Assembly: GCF_020085105.1 (NCBI RefSeq)
Contig: NC_058045.1
Span: 17,334,833-17,398,832 of the forward strand
Length of the DNA stretch: 64,000 nt
Origin: Siniperca chuatsi
Lineage: Eukaryota > Chordata > Actinopteri > Centrarchiformes > Sinipercidae
Reading direction: 5' to 3'
Part shown: one piece after another, positions 59,431 to 64,000 of the stretch
Layout of the letters: every line of letters begins with the position of its first letter
Position numbering within the stretch: the first letter of the stretch is position 1
Made by a program: the position numbers and the translations under genes
Notes under the pieces: model-generated
What the model was told of the DNA's origin: nothing
Seen by the model: only the letters and a program-made list of their open reading frames with translations
Databases searched by the model: none

Positions 59431-62400
59431 CAGAGAGAGACTGAGATCTTCTAAAGTGAGCTCAGTGTGAACAGTGGAGAGCACAGAACTATGTTGATCA
59501 CAGGGAGCTATGGAAGGTAGAAAGGCCATTAATGTCAACCTATTTGGGTAATAAAATATGCTGTTTAATAGTGCAATGCATGTTTTATTCTAGTTTTCTT
59601 GAGATGATTAAATATTAAGACTTGGAAGTGACTTTATGTGATTACATGGCTCGATAGATGCATAACAAATTAATTGAGTTTATTTGTTCAGCGTCACCTC
59701 ATATTTCCTTCCACACGACTCTGCTGAAGAGGCTCTGAGAGAAACCTGACATACTTTCTGACAGACTTCTCCCTGTTTCAGCCTATTATACAGTTCAACC
59801 CTGCTCAAAGCCACTTCAGTTATCAACATGATACTGTTAGTGCCTCTGGTCCCAAGAGGTATTGTAGTGGTACAAGGCTACAGATCAGATTTAGATCTCA
59901 GATCAAAGATGTTACATTTTGCCCAAACCCTAATTGGAGTCAAGCAAAAATAGAATGTTTGAACTCCCTCTGATCGTTGTCAGTATAGGGCAACAGCGGA
60001 TATAAAGGGTGACAAAGTTCAGTATAAAATGCTTTCTTGACACATTTACTTCTGCATGGATACTGTTTGTTTAATCTATCCGGTTCTGATTTGGAAAGAC
60101 GTGCTCTGCATTTGGCTGATGTGAGTTGGAAACAACAACGACAAAACAGGACAAACATGTTTTGAGGAATTCACCTTCACATTCACTGTCTTTCTTTAAT
60201 AGTATAGCCTTGCAGTGCACAATGGCTGATTTGATTAAAAACATGATTTTATTTTTTGGATAAAAAACAATAACATTGACTTAACATGATATTTACAGTA
60301 TTATTGAAAGACAACACATATTGACACAACATATATGAACACTGGCAAAGATTTCACACATAATAAAGCTGCTTTTTATTCTCCACACCTTTCATTGTTG
60401 TACCAAAACTACTGTAATTGTCATCTGTCAGTCGTCACTCAGACATCTGTGGATATCAAAGTTTGATGTGATTGTAATGACGTAAGGTCATCCATAGTTC
60501 TAGGTGAGGCTCTAATAAGTTTGCCCTAAATAGTGATGATCCCTCAAACACATGCAAGGTTTGAATTTAGTTTGCAAATTCCAAGCTGAAAGAGGCCACT
60601 GTGTTAGAAGCCACAGTAGAAAAATGAGAGACATTTGTAAATGTGTAACCCTGGTGAGGGCGTTTTCATACAGTCCTTTCAGGCACACAGCCACTAATGT
60701 TTTTCTACCATGCAGTTCCAGTGACTTTCAAAAAGGCAAACAAAACAAATCCTCTCAGGGCTTCTTACCTAAACTGTCAGCACCTCGTTCACATGATGAA
60801 ATAAGGAAAACAAATGTTGTGCAACATAATAACACAGAGGGAATTTTCTCTGAAGGTTAAACACTATTTTAAGCAACTATATGAACAATGACTTTAAGAA
60901 ATGTAACGTTCCCTCTATGGGCTTTTGAGTGTTTGGATCAATGCCTGTACATATGTGTCCTCATGAGTGTGTGTGTGTGTTTTTTTTTTTTTTGCTTGAG
61001 TGAGCATGTGTTTGTGTGTTTGAGAGAGCAAGTGCAAGAGAACAGTGCCAATAGGGAATATAAAACTTGGTCAGATGTGTGTGTGGGTGTGTGTGTGTGT
61101 GTGGGTGGGTGGGTGTGCATTATGCAAATACCTACCTAGTATGAGTCTGGACAGGTGGCCAATTGGAATGGGATAAGGAAGTTAGGAGGATAAAACACCC
61201 ATTGTGGTGGGGCACCACCTTTCATCTGTTAATTTAACGATTTGGGAAGCAGAAGGACTTACCTCTTCTCACTGTAAACACTAGTCCTCTAGAGTATTGG
61301 AATCTCCAGAAACTGTATTGATCTCTATTTAGCAGTGTTGAGAGTGGATCGACGTGAGACATCTATCAGGCCTGGTCGGACCCCATTCTACTGCTCTGGT
61401 AGGCTGCCATACTGGTGCTGGGCAACCAGCAGTGCTTTTCAAAATGACTGAACACAGTATGATCGAACTGAAGGCTGGTCTAATAGGCTCAGTGTTTTTA
61501 AAAATGGCAGTTTTTGTATCTTAAACAAAAATCCAAATGTTTTTTGTGCAATTCTGCAAAAGATTTATTTTTTTTCCAGTGGGTTTAGACCTCCAGCTAT
61601 CTCACATGTATCACAATTGGATATTTATTTGTTCACATTTACTGAGAGCATATGGAATTCCTAAAAATGTTTTGTTTAATGCTATGCACAATAATGCATT
61701 ATCTTTAATATTTTCCCCTACGCTTGTAATTTTTCAGCACACTGTCAACACTGCACCTCCTCACTCTGTTTGAGCTGTTGGTGTCACAGAAAGTTTGCAT
61801 ATTTAATGTCATGGCATCAACCTCAGTTTAAATTATAAGTTAGTTTCAAAAGCAATATTTACAGTAGATGTAAAGTAAAAAATAAAGCAAAAAATTGAGA
61901 GAATTAAAACAGAAAAACTACCTCCCTAGTTAGGTTCAATACTATCAGGGGGCTACTATGACCAACAGTCTTCTGACTCGTGTGAACTTCTTCAGATAAG
62001 TGTTGCTTATCTCTTCACGTCATCACAAAGACATATATAGTGGAGTGATTTTTCACTATGACTCAGCTAACGGGTTATTGATCCATAACTATAACTATGG
62101 CTTTGTCTCGTTTCTTTAGCGCTGCGACACAATTGTTGCATTGACAGAAACTACTTGCTGCCTTGTTGATAAGATAACCTGTTTGGCAGTAGTAGAGAGC
62201 AGTGAGGGTTAACACACAGCATAAGGTGTTTGAGGTGATTTGGCAGATTGTCAGCTGAGGAACTGATCTACCTTGGCATGATGGCATGTGCCACCACATC
62301 TCCTAGAGAAATCTCATTCAGGGATCTTGACTTTAGGTTGTTATACTGTAAAGCTGATTTGCCAGATTTGTAAGGATATATGGTTGCCTGTCAGTATGTC

Positions 62401-63785
62401 ACAGATGTGTTAGGCTGGCAGCACATTATTTACTGTTGAAATGTGTAACAGGGCTTGGCGTAAATTTGTTTATAACCTACCATAAAAGTGTGACCAAGAT
62501 CTTCCAGAGAACAGGTGCAGTATGGGTCACTGTGTAAAGAATTAGATTCATTGTGTAGCCATCTGAAACAGGTGTCACTCATCATATTGACCTTTTTACA
62601 GCTTGATTATGACATATAACCCAATAGCATTTACAACGCCAGCATTAACAGTCACAAACATCTTTTTTTTTAAGATTCCCTATCTTAGACAGAGAATAAA
62701 TGTCCAGTTTAAAGCACATTTTAAAACAAAGTTCACTTCAAAAAGCCACAAAGCTTTGTGAAAATGTTGGTTAATGTTACCACTCAAAAGGGGCACGGAT
62801 TGTGTAAACAACATAATAATTGAACATATGGAAACAAAACCCACAATGTAGACTAAAATGTAGAATTGTGGAGTAGTCATCTATTTTAGCAGCAGTATTG
62901 ATGACTATGCTAATAAGTTTTAATCTGGAATTTTATGTCTCAGGTCCCAAACATTCAGAATCCATTTCCATGTAACTTAACAGAGTAACATAAAACCTGA
63001 TATTGGCAGTGATGTGTCAGGCCTGACTCAGCTATTGTGCATGTACAACACGTCTCCATCTCCTTCTGAGCAAAACAGTGAAGCTGCTGAAATTCTGACA
63101 AGCTTTATTTACATGGGATGCAAATATACTAGTGGTTAAGTCTCAAACATGCCTTATTTACCTCAATATGTATACAGCACTGCAAACCCTTGAATACTAA
63201 CGGCAAATGTGAAGCATGAGCATGTGCAGGCTACACTAAACACTAAATAAATATAATATATTTGTAGAAAATATAATAACATCAGTAATGCAAACAGCAG
63301 CAACTTGTAAGTTGTGTAGCTCAATACAATACAATTTAATAAATCAACTTATTTACGCAGTTTAAAGTTGTAATCCTTACGTTTTCAGGCCTGGTTGATA
63401 CCAACCAGTGTTTTGTTGTTAAATGGGAAGCAGCAACAGTGGGATTTTCTGTTTGCATTAGCAGAAACTTAAAACAGCTCCGATACGGTGTAAAGAGAGC
63501 AAATAGTAAACTGTGAGGCTGATATCATTAAGATAAAATTGCACTGGATTACATGCATGCAGTTTTCCTGTGAATCCCTCCTGGCAATCTGAATCCAGTG
63601 CAGGAATGGCGGACTTCACCATTAATGAACAAAACTACTATATAGAGAGATAATTAGAGAATGTTACATTGAATGGCATTGTGAAAAAATACCAGCCATA
63701 AATAGTATCAAAAACGGGGTTTGATTTCATGATCAAAAGGATTATAATTTTAATGTACATAAACATTCAGTTGAATCGTTTCGAT

Positions 63786-64000
63786 CGGTTCGATCCCAGC
63801 TTCCCCCAGTCCACATGTCAAATAGTCCTTGGGCAAGACACTGAACCCCAAATTGCTCCCGAGGGCTGTGCCCTTGGTGTGTGAGTGTGTGTGAATGATT
63901 AGTACTCCAACTGATGAGCAGTTGCCATCAGTGTATGAATGGGGAGAATGTGATATGTAGTTGAAACGCTTTGAGTAGTTAGAAAGGCGCTATATAAGTA
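63786..64000 (+). mobile_element. SINE (tRNA-derived, V-SINE-like core), cut by window end
   Basis: Begins around a pol III B-box match, GGTTCGATCCC (63,787-63,797). It continues with AGCTTCCCCCAGTCCACATG, then CTTGGGCAAGACACTGAACC, which resembles the conserved central domain of vertebrate V-SINEs, then GTATGAATGGGGAGAATG, and ends AAAGGCGCTATATAAGTA at the window edge. No A box is visible upstream, so the copy is probably truncated at its 5' end. The 3' tail lies beyond the window. Family assignment is from memory of fish SINEs and is moderate. Confidence 0.6.

Larger units (their letters stand above)
57274..63785. other. No gene seen; about 6.5 kb of unique DNA with microsatellites
   Basis: Frames up to 102 codons (60,552-60,860, plus) have no recognisable domain. 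Low-complexity tracts are A22 (58,885-58,906), CA (59,393-59,427) and TG tracts at 60,966-60,980 and 61,087-61,101. The segment 58,100-58,560 contains POU/homeodomain-like words (ATGCTAAT at 58,281, several TAATTG/CAATTA) and looks like possible conserved non-coding DNA. 58,990-59,250 is richer in GC and CpG than its surroundings. Confidence 0.45.

Noticed and set aside
1..64000. CRISPR arrays, tRNA, rRNA and operons
   Set aside because: No regularly spaced direct repeats, cloverleaf or rRNA-like segments were seen; the sequence is vertebrate nuclear DNA.

Overview
The window looks like nuclear DNA from a ray-finned fish, probably a percomorph teleost. The evidence is the repeat content (Tc1-type and IS630-type transposons, TTAA-flanked foldback MITEs, a Rex1/CR1-like LINE tail, a SINE with a V-SINE-like core), many CA/GT and CT microsatellites, and a spliceosomal GT-AG intron inside a transposase gene. 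No bacterial, organellar or viral gene organisation is present. Species and chromosome cannot be told from the sequence.

No host protein-coding exon could be supported. Outside the transposons the longest open frames are 60-127 codons, overlap one another on both strands, and show no domain, signal peptide or splice-flanked exon pattern. The window reads as a gene-poor intergenic region or the inside of a very large intron. No tRNA, rRNA, snRNA or CRISPR array was seen.

Layout. 1-2560: an IS630/Tc1-mariner-type DNA transposon whose transposase is split by a 103-bp intron, has an Arg/Gly-rich N-terminus built from a 42-bp tandem repeat, carries two inactivating lesions in exon 1, and keeps an open catalytic exon 2. 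2.6-12 kb: AT-rich unique DNA with antisense LINE/SINE tails (5.3, 6.8, 9.3 kb) and one end of a MITE-like repeat (11.06 kb). 12-20.5 kb: the repeat-rich core, with a long-TIR MITE (12,059-12,504), a TTAA-flanked foldback MITE with 108-bp arms (16,804-17,325), and three repeats packed end to end between 19,215 and 20,460. 21.7-32.9 kb: isolated copies of three interspersed families. 33-49 kb: mostly unique DNA with microsatellites and one diverged repeat at 44.35 kb. 49,478-51,038: a complete but dead 1.56-kb Tc1-like element with IR/DR ends and TA target duplications. 51.9-57.3 kb: second copies of two families seen earlier, one inverted and one direct. 57.3-63.8 kb: unique DNA with microsatellites. 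63,786-64,000: a SINE that runs off the window edge.

The parts do not form a pathway. They record successive transposition: two dead Tc1/mariner-superfamily elements that could once have encoded transposase, and several non-coding elements that must have been moved by enzymes encoded elsewhere. The most unusual item is the intron-bearing, RG-repeat transposase at the left edge, including what appears to be a half-deleted second intron now read through as protein. I did not find evidence for a wholly new biological system.
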